Positions 16,626 through 24,546 of a stretch of 64,000 nucleotides of DNA are shown piece by piece. The stretch's first letter is position 1; each line of letters begins with the position of its first letter. Both the position numbers and the translations under genes were made by a program. The DNA lies in contig NZ_JAIFZS010000050.1 in assembly GCF_019710635.1 (NCBI RefSeq), positions 33,816 to 97,815 of the forward strand, in the 5' to 3' direction. The stretch comes from Mycolicibacterium xanthum (GTDB taxonomy: Bacteria; Actinomycetota; Actinomycetes; Mycobacteriales; Mycobacteriaceae). Below the pieces are notes generated by a model. The model did no database searches. It was not told the DNA's origin and saw only the letters and a program-made list of their open reading frames with translations.

Positions 16626-16638
16626 TGTGTGACACAAT
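16626..16638 (+). promoter_or_regulatory. Palindrome overlapping -10 of the TetR gene at 16645
   Basis: TGTGTGACACA (16626-16636) is a perfect inverted repeat with a one-base centre. It overlaps a possible -10, CACAAT (16633-16638), which ends 6 nt before GTG 16645. The sequence GACACAATC also occurs about 50 bp upstream. This placement fits autorepression by the TetR protein. Confidence 0.4.
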
Positions 16639-16644
16639 CCGACC

Positions 16645-17280
16645 GTGCCGCATACGGCGAGTCGAGGCCCGGGCCGTCCACCCGCAGCGAAGGCTGCCGA
16701 GACGCGACATCGCATTGTGTGCGCTGCCCGTGAGGTATTCAGCGAACTCGGGTATGACGCGGCGACGTTTCAGGCCATTGCCGTGCGCGCGGACCTCACC
16801 CGGCCCGCCATCAACCACTACTTCGCCAGCAAACGAATTCTCTGGGGCGAGGTGGTCCAGCAGACCGATGCCGCGATTGTCAGCGCCGGCGTCGCACATG
16901 CACATGAGCAGACGTCGTTGATCGGAAGGCTGTCAGCCTTTCTGTCCGTCGCGACCCAGGCCGAGGCCGAGGATCGTTCCGCGGCGGCGTTCCTGGTCAC
17001 GTCGGTGCTGGAAACCCAGCGCCACCCGGAACTGGCCAGCGAGCGGCACGATCCGCTGCGGAACTCGCGCGCGTTCGTGACCTGGGCGGTCGACGACGCG
17101 ATCAGGCGTGGGGAGCTGAGCACCGACACCGATGTCGGCCACCTGGTCGAGATGCTGGTCGCCGTCGTGTGGGGGATGGGCTTCTACGCCGGGTTCGTCG
17201 GCGACCGAGACGAGCTCGGGTTCGTCGTGCACAAGCTCGAGCTGATGCTGGCCAACAAGCTGTGGAACCTCAGCGAGTAG
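16645..17280 (+). CDS. TetR-family transcriptional regulator (Rv0144 position)
   Basis: 211 residues. HTH region: TRHRIVCAAREVFSELGYDA, FQAIAVRADLTRPAINHYF (about 20-62). The remainder is a helical effector domain. The start is GTG 16645, with a possible -10 and palindrome just upstream and no ribosome site. By position and family it corresponds to Mtb Rv0144, next to the SAM-methyltransferase and aldehyde dehydrogenase genes as in Mtb. It may bind its own promoter and possibly the downstream ACCAACCG palindrome at 18.36 kb; both are inferred. Confidence 0.82.
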   Translation: MPHTASRGPGRPPAAKAAETRHRIVCAAREVFSELGYDAATFQAIAVRADLTRPAINHYFASKRILWGEVVQQTDAAIVSAGVAHAHEQTSLIGRLSAFLSVATQAEAEDRSAAAFLVTSVLETQRHPELASERHDPLRNSRAFVTWAVDDAIRRGELSTDTDVGHLVEMLVAVVWGMGFYAGFVGDRDELGFVVHKLELMLANKLWNLSE

Positions 17281-17392
17281 CTCCGGCGCCCCGGGTTCCT
17301 GCCGTCTTGCTGTGGGTTTGGGGATCGGCCACATTCATTAGATAGACTTGCGAAGTAAATCTGTTGGATCTGCTCTCCCGGACGGAGCCGTC

Positions 17393-18322
17393 ATGAGTTC
17401 ACTGCGCACCGACAACGACACCTGGGACATCGCCTCCTCCGTGGGGGCGACCGCCGTGATGGTCGCCGCGGCCCGCGCCGCCGAGACCGACCGGCCCGAT
17501 CCGCTGATCCGCGATCCGTACGCCAAGATCCTGGTGGCCGATGCGGGCACCGGCGCATGGGAGTACATGCTCGACGACGAGTTCGTCGCCAAGGTGGCCG
17601 CGTCCGATGGTGAGGTCGCCGCGATGTTCGAGCACATGGGCAGCTACCAGGCCGTGCGCACCCACTTCTTCGACGCCTATTTCGCAGCGGCCGTCGATGC
17701 GGGCATCCGCCAGGTGGTCATCCTGGCGTCGGGCCTCGACTCGCGGGCATTCCGGCTGCCGTGGCCCGCGGGCACCACGGTGTTCGAGATCGATCAGCCC
17801 AGGGTGCTCGAATACAAGGCCGCCACGCTGGCCGCGCACGGTGTGCAGCCGGCCGCCGACCGCCGGGAGGTGGCCATCGACCTGCGCCAGGACTGGCCGG
17901 CGGCCCTGCGGGGCGCGGGCTTCGACGCGGCGCAGCCCACCGCGTGGCTGGCCGAGGGCCTGCTGATGTACCTGCCCGCCGATGCCCAGGATCGGCTGTT
18001 CGAGCAGATCACCGAGCTCAGCGCGCCCGGCAGCCGGATCGCCGCCGAGTCGATGGGGGTGCACGCTCCCGAGCGCCGGGAGCGGATGCGTGACCGGTTC
18101 ACCGTGATCGCCGATCAGCTCGGCGTCGAGCCGATGGACATCGCCGAGTTGACCTACGACGATCCGGACCGCGCCGACGTGGGGCAATGGCTCTCCGCGC
18201 ACGGCTGGCGGGCCCGTGACGTGGCGTCGCAGGACGAGATGCGCCGGCTCGGGCGACTGGTCGAGGTCGCCGACAGCGGCGAGCCGTCGTTCTCCACGTT
18301 CACCACCGCCGAGCGGCTCTGA
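17393..18322 (+). CDS. Putative SAM-dependent methyltransferase (Rv0145/Rv0146 type)
   Basis: 309 residues, the normal size for the mycobacterial methyltransferase paralogue family (TIGR00027 type). Family marks: DTWDIASSVGATAVMVAAAR at the N-terminus, then VVILASGLDSRAFRLPW (SAM-binding loop) and VFEIDQPRVLEYK. ATG 17393 has GGAG at proper spacing; the frame is open back to a TTG at 17348, without support. In Mtb two paralogues (Rv0145, Rv0146) sit here; only one is present. The methyl acceptor is unknown. Confidence 0.85.
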   Translation: MSSLRTDNDTWDIASSVGATAVMVAAARAAETDRPDPLIRDPYAKILVADAGTGAWEYMLDDEFVAKVAASDGEVAAMFEHMGSYQAVRTHFFDAYFAAAVDAGIRQVVILASGLDSRAFRLPWPAGTTVFEIDQPRVLEYKAATLAAHGVQPAADRREVAIDLRQDWPAALRGAGFDAAQPTAWLAEGLLMYLPADAQDRLFEQITELSAPGSRIAAESMGVHAPERRERMRDRFTVIADQLGVEPMDIAELTYDDPDRADVGQWLSAHGWRARDVASQDEMRRLGRLVEVADSGEPSFSTFTTAERL

Positions 18323-18329
18323 CCCCCTT

Positions 18330-18345
18330 CGGGACAGGTGTCCCG
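18330..18345 (+). terminator. Hairpin after the methyltransferase gene
   Basis: CGGGACA-GG-TGTCCCG is a perfect 7-bp stem 8 nt beyond the stop, followed at once by a second small hairpin (GCCCG-AA-CGGGC, 18345-18356). A plausible terminator without a U-tract. Confidence 0.4.
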
Positions 18346-18363
18346 CCCGAACGGGCGCTGTTC

Positions 18364-18381
18364 ACCAACCGTCCGGTTGGT
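18364..18381 (+). promoter_or_regulatory. TetR-type operator before the aldehyde dehydrogenase gene
   Basis: ACCAACCGTCCGGTTGGT: perfect 8-bp arms with a 2-nt centre, 38 bp before ATG 18420. Palindromes of this shape are typical TetR operators. A degenerate relative, ACCAAC-CA-GTTAGT, lies before the TetR gene at 30.13 kb. The cognate regulator could be the TetR at 16.6 kb, the one at 30.1 kb, or one outside the window. Confidence 0.55.
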
Positions 18382-18419
18382 TAGGATTCGGGTACTCCGA
18401 AGGTCAGGAAGGACCCGTC

Positions 18420-19835
18420 ATGACCACCGAATCCGTCACGCCTGTTCAGGCCGTCGCGGCACCCGCCACCCCCGACATCCCGGCGATCGTGCGCCGGCTC
18501 CGGGAGACGTTCGCGTCCGGACGGACCCGCAGCGTCGACTGGCGCAAGGAGCAGCTGCACGCGCTGGAGCGGCTGATGGTCGAGAACGAGCCGGCCATCG
18601 CCGCCGCGCTGGAAACCGATCTCGGGCGCAAACCGTTCGAAGCGTGGCTGGCGGACATCGCCAGCGTCGTCGGTGAGGCCAAAGACGCCGCCAAGAACGC
18701 CGGGAAATGGACGAAGCGCCGCTACCGCATGCTCGAGATGTCCCAGTTGCCCGGGCTGGGCTGGGTGGAGTACGAGCCGTACGGCACGGTGTTGATCATC
18801 GGCGCCTGGAACTTCCCGTTCGCGCTCACCCTCGGTCCCCTCGTCGGGGCCATCGCGGCCGGCAACACCGTCATGCTCAAGCCGTCCGAGGTCGCCCCGG
18901 CGTCGTCGGCGCTGATGGCCGAACTGGTACCCCGCTACCTGGACACCGATGCGATCGCCATCGTCGAGGGCGACGGATCGGTGAGCCAGGAGCTCATCGG
19001 ACAGGGCTTCGACCATCTGCTGTTCACCGGCGGCACCGAGATCGGCCGGAAGGTCTACCAGAGCGCCGCGGCGCACCTGACCCCGGTGACCCTCGAACTG
19101 GGCGGCAAGAGCCCGGTCATCGTGGCCGCCGACGCCGACATCGACGTCGCCGCCAAGCGGATCGCGTGGACCAAGCTGATCAACTCCGGTCAGATCTGCA
19201 TCGCGCCGGACTACGTGATCGCCGACGCCAAGATCCGCGACGAGCTGGTCACCAAGATCGGCGAGGCCATCGCGAGCTACGAGGTCGACCATCCACAGGG
19301 AATGCGGATCGTCAACGAGCGCCACTTCGAACGGCTGACCAACGCGCTCGCTGCGACGAAGGGCGACATCGCGGTCGGCGGCAAGCCCGGGGCCGGTGAC
19401 ATGCACATCCACCCGACCGTGGTCGTCGATCCCGACCCCGCCGAGCCGCTGATGACAGACGAGATCTTCGGCCCGATCCTGCCCGTCGTGACGGCCCAAT
19501 CCCTGGACGACGCAATCGCTTTCGTCAACTCGAGGCCCAAGCCGCTGGCGGCATACCTGTTCACCAAGGCCAAGAGCACCCGCGAACGGGTGATCAGGGA
19601 AGTGCCCGCCGGCGGCATGGTGGTCAACCACCTGCTGTTCCATTTCGCCACGAACAAGCTGCCGTTCGGCGGTGTCGGGCCGTCCGGGATGGGGGCCTAC
19701 CACGGCAAGTACGGGTTCGAGGAATTCAGCCACCGCAAGACGGTGATGGTCAAGCCAACCCGACCCGACGTCGGCGCCTTCATCTATCCCCCGTATACAG
19801 AGAAGGCGTGGAAGCTGGCGCGCAAGCTGTTCTAG
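18420..19835 (+). CDS. Aldehyde dehydrogenase (Rv0147-like)
   Basis: NAD(P)-dependent oxidation of an aldehyde to an acid. At 471 residues it is of class-3/coniferyl-type length. Catalytic elements are visible: YGTVLIIGAWNFPFALTLGP (Rossmann and Asn), FTGGTEIGRKVY, the general-base Glu in LELGGKSPVIVAAD and the nucleophile Cys in NSGQICIAPDYVI. ATG 18420 follows AGGAAGGA. It heads a plus-strand run with SDR and quinone oxidoreductase genes, the order of Mtb Rv0147-Rv0149, and is preceded by a TetR-type palindrome. A role in lipid or aldehyde degradation is inferred from context. Confidence 0.9.
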   Translation: MTTESVTPVQAVAAPATPDIPAIVRRLRETFASGRTRSVDWRKEQLHALERLMVENEPAIAAALETDLGRKPFEAWLADIASVVGEAKDAAKNAGKWTKRRYRMLEMSQLPGLGWVEYEPYGTVLIIGAWNFPFALTLGPLVGAIAAGNTVMLKPSEVAPASSALMAELVPRYLDTDAIAIVEGDGSVSQELIGQGFDHLLFTGGTEIGRKVYQSAAAHLTPVTLELGGKSPVIVAADADIDVAAKRIAWTKLINSGQICIAPDYVIADAKIRDELVTKIGEAIASYEVDHPQGMRIVNERHFERLTNALAATKGDIAVGGKPGAGDMHIHPTVVVDPDPAEPLMTDEIFGPILPVVTAQSLDDAIAFVNSRPKPLAAYLFTKAKSTRERVIREVPAGGMVVNHLLFHFATNKLPFGGVGPSGMGAYHGKYGFEEFSHRKTVMVKPTRPDVGAFIYPPYTEKAWKLARKLF

Positions 19836-19875
19836 CGGCGAGCCGCCGGCGCGGACCTTCAAGAGAGGAAGATCA

Positions 19876-20739
19876 GTGCCAGGAGTGCAGGATCGTGTCA
19901 TCGTCGTCACGGGTGCCGGAGGCGGACTCGGCCGGGAGTACGCGCTGACGCTGGCCCGTGAGGGCGCCAGTGTGGTGGTCAACGATCTCGGTGGGGCCCG
20001 CGACGGCACCGGGGCCGGTTCGGCCATGGCCGACCAGGTGGTCGCCGAGATCAAGGACGCCGGGGGCCGGGCCGTCGCGAACTACGACTCGGTCGCCGAA
20101 CCCGAGGGCGCGGCCAACATCATCAAGACCGCGATCGACGAGTTCGGCAAGGTCGACGGCGTGGTCAGCAACGCGGGCATCCTGCGCGACGGCACCTTCC
20201 ACAAGATGGAGTTCGCCAACTGGGACGCCGTGCTCAAGGTGCACCTCTACGGCGGCTACAACGTGATCCGGGCGGCCTGGCCGCACTTCCGGGAGAACGG
20301 ATTCGGGCGCGTCGTCGTCGCGACCTCGACCAGCGGGCTGTTCGGCAACTTCGGCCAGGCCAACTACGGTGCCGCCAAGCTCGGCCTCGTCGGCCTGATC
20401 AACACGCTGGCCCAGGAGGGCGCCAAGTACGACATCAAGGCCAACGCGGTCGCCCCGGTCGCGGCCACCCGGATGACGCAGGACATCCTGCCGCCGGAGG
20501 TGTTCGAGAAGCTGACCCCGGAGTACGTCGCCCCGGTGGTGGCCTACCTGTGCACCGAGGAACTGCCCGACACCGCATCGGTGTTCATCGTCGGGGGCGG
20601 CAGGGTGCAGCGCGCGGCGCTGTTCCAGAACAGCGGTGTGACGTTCACCGAGGTGCCGTCGGTCGACGACGTCGCCGCCAGGTGGGGCGAGATCACCGAT
20701 CTGTCGGCGGCCGAGCGGGCCACCTTCAGCCTCGGCTGA
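19876..20739 (+). CDS. Short-chain dehydrogenase/reductase (Rv0148-like)
   Basis: 287-residue NAD(P)-dependent oxidoreductase. Cofactor motif VVTGAGGGLGREYA at 10-23; NNAG-type VVSNAGILRDG; catalytic Ser in VATSTSGLFGN and the YxxxK in ANYGAAKLG. The C-terminus is longer than in minimal SDRs. The sequence resembles the SDR part of peroxisomal multifunctional enzyme type 2 (3-hydroxyacyl-CoA dehydrogenase), so a beta-oxidation substrate is likely. GTG at 19876 has an AGAGGAAG ribosome site. It lies 40 nt after the aldehyde dehydrogenase gene. Confidence 0.88.
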   Translation: MPGVQDRVIVVTGAGGGLGREYALTLAREGASVVVNDLGGARDGTGAGSAMADQVVAEIKDAGGRAVANYDSVAEPEGAANIIKTAIDEFGKVDGVVSNAGILRDGTFHKMEFANWDAVLKVHLYGGYNVIRAAWPHFRENGFGRVVVATSTSGLFGNFGQANYGAAKLGLVGLINTLAQEGAKYDIKANAVAPVAATRMTQDILPPEVFEKLTPEYVAPVVAYLCTEELPDTASVFIVGGGRVQRAALFQNSGVTFTEVPSVDDVAARWGEITDLSAAERATFSLG

Positions 20740-20746
20740 CCCAGAC

Positions 20747-21724
20747 ATGAAAGCGCTTGTCGCGCAGGAGCTGACCGGCCCATCGGGGCTGGCCTACCTC
20801 GATGTGCCGGACCCGGCGGATCCGGCGAAGGTGATCATCGACGTGGGCGCGGCCGGGGTCTGTTTTCCGGACCTGCTGCTCCTGCGCGGCGAGTACCAGC
20901 TGCGGCTGGATCCGCCGTTCATCCCCGGCATGGAGGTCGCCGGGGTGGTGCGCAGCGCCCCCGCCGGATCGGGATTTCAAGCCGGCCAACGTGTCTCGGC
21001 GTTCACCATGATGGGCGGCTACGCCGAACGGGTCGCCGTGGCGCCCGAGAGCGTGGTGCCGACCCCCGCCGACGTCGACGATGCTGCGGCGGCCGCCCTG
21101 CTGGGCAACTACTACACGATGTATTTCGCGTTGCAGCGCCGCGCGGGGCTGCGCGCCGGCGAGACCGTGCTGGTGCTGGGCTCCGGCGGGGGTGTGGGCA
21201 CCGCCGCGGTGCAGATCGCCAAGGCGATGGGCGCCCGGGTCATCGCGATGGTGCACCGGCCGGGCGCGGTCGGGTTCGTCGAATCGCTCGGCGCCGATGC
21301 GGTGTTGCCGCTGACCGACGGATGGCTGGACGCGGTCAAACAGCACACCGGCGGCCGCGGCGTGGACGTGGTGGTCGACCCGATCGGCGGACCCGCATTC
21401 GACGACGCCGTCCGCGCGCTGGCCACCGAGGGCCGGTTGCTGGTCCTCGGTTTCGCCGCGGGAGGCGGCATCCCGACCGTCAAGGTGAACCGGCTGCTGC
21501 TGCGCAACGTCAGCGTCGTCGGCGTCGGCTGGGGCGAGTTCGTCAACCGCACCCCCGGCGCGCAGGCCGAGGTCGCCGCCGGGCTCGGCGAACTCGTCGC
21601 CGCCGGACTCAGACCGCCTGCACCCGTGAGCTTTCCGCTGTCCGCAGGGGTGCAGGCGCTGCAGGCCCTGGCCGACGGAGAGGTGCACGGAAAACTCGTC
21701 CTGGAGCCGGACACCCGAGGCTGA
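20747..21724 (+). CDS. NADPH:quinone oxidoreductase-like MDR protein (Rv0149-like)
   Basis: 325 residues of the zinc-independent quinone oxidoreductase group of the medium-chain dehydrogenase superfamily. The N-terminal GroES-like domain has PFIPGMEVAGVV and the nucleotide fold has VLVLGSGGGVGTAAVQIAK. The catalytic and structural zinc Cys ligands are missing, as expected for this group. It starts 7 nt after the SDR stop and overlaps the following HAD gene (TGATG), so it belongs to the same transcript. Substrate unknown. Confidence 0.85.
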   Translation: MKALVAQELTGPSGLAYLDVPDPADPAKVIIDVGAAGVCFPDLLLLRGEYQLRLDPPFIPGMEVAGVVRSAPAGSGFQAGQRVSAFTMMGGYAERVAVAPESVVPTPADVDDAAAAALLGNYYTMYFALQRRAGLRAGETVLVLGSGGGVGTAAVQIAKAMGARVIAMVHRPGAVGFVESLGADAVLPLTDGWLDAVKQHTGGRGVDVVVDPIGGPAFDDAVRALATEGRLLVLGFAAGGGIPTVKVNRLLLRNVSVVGVGWGEFVNRTPGAQAEVAAGLGELVAAGLRPPAPVSFPLSAGVQALQALADGEVHGKLVLEPDTRG

Positions 21725-22422
21725 TGGTCCGCGCGCTGGCGTTCGACGTGTTCGGCACCGTGGTCGACTGGCGTTCCAGCGTGACCGCGGAGCTGGAGCG
21801 GTTCGGGGCCGCCAACGGGCTGACCCGGGACTGGGCGGCAATGGCCGATGACTGGCGGGCGGGCTATGTCCCCGCGATGGACCGGGTCCGCCGCGGTGAG
21901 TCGCCCTGGACCGCGCTGGACGACCTGCACCGCCAACGCCTCGTCGAACTGCTCGCAGCCGCCGAGATCACCGCCACCGATGCGCAGATCGACGAGCTGA
22001 ACCGGGCCTGGCACCGGCTCGAGCCGTGGCCGGACTCGGTCGCCGGACTGGCGCGGCTCAAGCGGCGATTCATCATCGCCACGCTGTCCAACGGCAACGT
22101 CTCGCTGCTGACGAACATGGCCAGGCACGCAGGCCTGCCGTGGGACTGCGTGCTCTCGGCAGAACTGTTCCGGCACTACAAGCCGGATCCGCAGACCTAT
22201 CTCGGGTGCGCCGGTCTGCTCGGTGTCGCCCCGGGCGAGCTGATGATGGTGGCCGCCCATCCCGCCGACCTGCGGGCGGCCCGCGCCGCCGGACTGCGCA
22301 CCGCGTTCGTCTACCGACCGGCCGAGCACGGGCCCGCCCGCACGCTGCGCAGGCCACCGGACGGTGAATTCGACGTTCAGGCAGACGATTTCTGCGACCT
22401 CGCCGACCGGTTGGGTGCGTGA
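21724..22422 (+). CDS. HAD-superfamily hydrolase, haloacid dehalogenase type II
   Basis: 232 residues with nucleophile Asp8 in FDVFGTVVDW, the ATLSNGN Ser/Asn motif (motif II), a Lys in HYKPDPQTY (motif III) and the VAAHPADLRAARAAG loop in place of the usual acidic motif IV. The N-terminal signature and cap resemble L-2-haloacid dehalogenases, which hydrolyse C-halogen bonds via an Asp ester. Many such proteins in soil actinobacteria have untested substrates. ATG overlaps the upstream stop and the stop overlaps the next GTG, so it is tightly embedded in the operon. Confidence 0.82.
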   Translation: MVRALAFDVFGTVVDWRSSVTAELERFGAANGLTRDWAAMADDWRAGYVPAMDRVRRGESPWTALDDLHRQRLVELLAAAEITATDAQIDELNRAWHRLEPWPDSVAGLARLKRRFIIATLSNGNVSLLTNMARHAGLPWDCVLSAELFRHYKPDPQTYLGCAGLLGVAPGELMMVAAHPADLRAARAAGLRTAFVYRPAEHGPARTLRRPPDGEFDVQADDFCDLADRLGA

Positions 22423-23177
22423 GCCGCCGGCGTAGCGTGGACGAGGTGAACACGTCTCTGCCCGCGGCGCTGGCCAAGGCGCTGCCGCTGCTCGCCGACC
22501 CGCCGGAACACCCCGACGCGGGTTCGGGCTATCTGGATCTGCTGGCCGACCCGTCCGCGCAGGGGCCGGACCGCAACACCGGCGCCATCCAGGCGCTCTG
22601 GGCTTCGACGCTGGGCGCCCGGTTCTACGACAACGCGCAGACCATCGCCCGCCGGTTGACGACCATCTGGCAGGAACCCACCCAATGGCTCGACCTGCCC
22701 GAGGGTGGGGTGGCACTCGACGTCGGCAGCGGGCCGGGAAACGTGACGGCCGCGCTGGGACGCGCCGTCGGACCGTCGGGTCTGGCGCTGGGCGTCGACG
22801 TCTCGGTGCCGATGCTCACCCGCGCCGTGCGTGCCCAAGCGGGCCCCACCGTGGGGTTCATCCGCGCCGACGCGCAACGACTCCCGCTGCGCGACGCGAC
22901 GGTCGACGCCGTGGTGTCGGTGGCGATGCTGCAGCTGATCCCCGATCCGGCGGTGGCGCTGGCGGAGATGGTGCGGGTGCTGCGGCCCGGCCGGCGGCTG
23001 GCCGTCATGGTGCCCACCGCCGGCCCCGGCGCCCGGCTGTTGCGGTTTCTGCCCAACGCGGGCGCCCACGCGTTCGGCGAGGACGAGATCGGCGACACGC
23101 TGGAGCGTCTCGGGCTGACCGGCGTGCGCACGAAGAGCATCGGCGCCGTCCAGTGGGCCCGCGGCAGGAAGCCGTGA
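22419..23177 (+). CDS. Class I SAM-dependent methyltransferase
   Basis: 252 residues. SAM motif I VALDVGSGPGNVTAALG near residue 100, then LALGVDVSVPML (acidic ribose-binding residue), IRADAQRLPLRDATVDAVVS and VRVLRPGRRLAV, the pattern of Methyltransf_11/UbiE-like enzymes. The N-terminal 80 residues are poorly conserved in type. GTG 22419 overlaps the HAD stop; GTG 22437 and 22446 are alternative in-frame starts. The acceptor is unknown. Confidence 0.8.
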   Translation: MSRRRSVDEVNTSLPAALAKALPLLADPPEHPDAGSGYLDLLADPSAQGPDRNTGAIQALWASTLGARFYDNAQTIARRLTTIWQEPTQWLDLPEGGVALDVGSGPGNVTAALGRAVGPSGLALGVDVSVPMLTRAVRAQAGPTVGFIRADAQRLPLRDATVDAVVSVAMLQLIPDPAVALAEMVRVLRPGRRLAVMVPTAGPGARLLRFLPNAGAHAFGEDEIGDTLERLGLTGVRTKSIGAVQWARGRKP

Positions 23178-23656
23178 GCGCCGGCGGCATCATCCTGGTC
23201 GCGCTGGCGATCGCGATCGGCCTGGCCGGCATCATCGTGCCGGTCCTGCCCGGCGGCATCCTCGTCATCGGAGCCATCGGGGTTTGGGCCTTCGTCGAGA
23301 ACTCGGCCGTGTCGTGGGCGACGTTCGGCGTCGCGGCCGCGGTGTTCGTCGCCGCTGAGGTGATCAAGTACACCTGGCCGGTCAAGCGGATGCGCCAGGC
23401 GCAGGTACGCACGTCGGTGCTGGTCGCCGGCGCGCTGCTGGGCATCGTCGGCTTCTTCGTGATCCCGGTGATCGGGCTGCTCATCGGTTTCGTGGCCGGG
23501 GTGTTCGCCGCCGAGTTGGCGATACGTCGCGACCCCACCCGGGCATGGGCCTCGACCGTGCACGCGCTGAAGGGCGTGGCCCTGTCGGTGGGGGTGGAGT
23601 TCACCGGCGCCCTGCTGGCCACCGTGGCATGGGTGGTCGGCGTCTTCCTGACGTAG
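23174..23656 (+). CDS. DUF456 membrane protein
   Basis: 160 residues, with glycine-rich hydrophobic helices throughout: IILVALAIAIGLAGIIVPVL, GGILVIGAIGVWAFV, TSVLVAGALLGIVGFFVIPV, IGLLIGFVAGVFAAE and a last helix before the stop. The PVLPGG turn and central Gly-rich repeats are typical of DUF456. GTG 23174 overlaps the methyltransferase stop. No function established. Last gene of the plus-strand run that starts at the aldehyde dehydrogenase. Confidence 0.82.
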   Translation: MSAGGIILVALAIAIGLAGIIVPVLPGGILVIGAIGVWAFVENSAVSWATFGVAAAVFVAAEVIKYTWPVKRMRQAQVRTSVLVAGALLGIVGFFVIPVIGLLIGFVAGVFAAELAIRRDPTRAWASTVHALKGVALSVGVEFTGALLATVAWVVGVFLT

Positions 23657-23686
23657 CCGGCTGCCGCGAGTTCGGCAGCGGGGTCG

Positions 23687-23709
23687 CGGCGGCGCCTGCG
23701 GCGCCGCCG
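23687..23709. terminator. Strong hairpin between convergent genes
   Basis: CGGCGGCGCC-TGC-GGCGCCGCCG, a perfect 10-bp stem. Outer sequences (CGCGAGTTCGGCA on the left, an imperfect complement on the right near 23710-23728) extend the symmetry. It lies between the convergent DUF456 and ptbB genes and would serve both strands. Confidence 0.55.
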
Positions 23710-23733
23710 TGCCGCAGAACTCGACGCGAGAGG

Positions 23734-24546
23734 CTAGCCGTGCAGCGTCGAACGAAGCCGGGCCAGGTCCTCGGCGGTCACCCCGGCGGCATCGAGATAG
23801 CCTGCCAGCGAGCCGAACTCGTCGTCGAGGGCGCGGCGCGCGGCGTCCAGGTACTCCGGCCGGACACCCAGCACCGATTCGGTGAGCCTGGCCTCGGCCA
23901 TCTCCAGCACCTCCGGAGACTCCGCCGCGCGCTCGCGCACCGTCGCCAGAATGCTCTCCCGAAGCTGCGGCACCGCGGTGTTGCTGCGCAGGTAGTCGGC
24001 CATGATCGCATCGCGCCGGACGCCGGCGGCCTCCAGCACCACGGCGATGGTGAACCCGGTGCGGTCCTTGCCCGCGAAGCAGTGCGCGAGCACCCGGTTG
24101 CCCGAACCCAGCAGCGTGATGACCCGGTGCACGGCGCGCCGGGCCAGCGGAGCGCTCGCGATCCGTCCGTACTCCTCGGTCATGTAGCGCGCCGCCGCAT
24201 CGGCGACGGACTCGTCCTCGGGTTTGTCGGTCATCATCCGCTGGAACGCGTGCTCGTGCGGGGCCTCCGCGTCGGATGCGGCCGTCTCGACGAACGGCAG
24301 GTGGTGGATGTCCACCCCGGCGGGCACCAGGCCCGGGCCGTGCCTTTCGAGTTCGCGCAGCGTGCGCAGGTCGGCGATGTCGGTGACGCCGAAGTCGGCC
24401 AGCGCGGCGCGGCCTGCCTCGTCGAGCCGGGACAACTCGCTGGCCCGGAAGAACCGGCCCGGCGCGATACCGGTCTGCTCGGCGACGTCGCGGAAGTTCC
24501 AGGCTCCCGACAGTTCCCCGCCGTCCACCGGCCCGCCGGGGACCAT
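23734..24546 (-). CDS. ptbB: Protein-tyrosine/phosphoinositide phosphatase PtpB
   Basis: 270 residues. The signature HCFAGKDRTG (nucleophile Cys156, Arg162) and N-terminal ELSGAWNFRDVAEQTG match the tyrosine/lipid phosphatase family of Mtb Rv0153c (MptpB, 276 residues), a secreted triple-specificity phosphatase. No Sec signal peptide is visible, as in Mtb. The start overlaps the fadE2 stop; the ptbB-fadE2 order is the same as Rv0153c-Rv0154c. In a non-pathogen a signalling or metabolic role is more likely than host attack; that is inference. Confidence 0.88.
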   Translation of the reverse strand: MVPGGPVDGGELSGAWNFRDVAEQTGIAPGRFFRASELSRLDEAGRAALADFGVTDIADLRTLRELERHGPGLVPAGVDIHHLPFVETAASDAEAPHEHAFQRMMTDKPEDESVADAAARYMTEEYGRIASAPLARRAVHRVITLLGSGNRVLAHCFAGKDRTGFTIAVVLEAAGVRRDAIMADYLRSNTAVPQLRESILATVRERAAESPEVLEMAEARLTESVLGVRPEYLDAARRALDDEFGSLAGYLDAAGVTAEDLARLRSTLHG

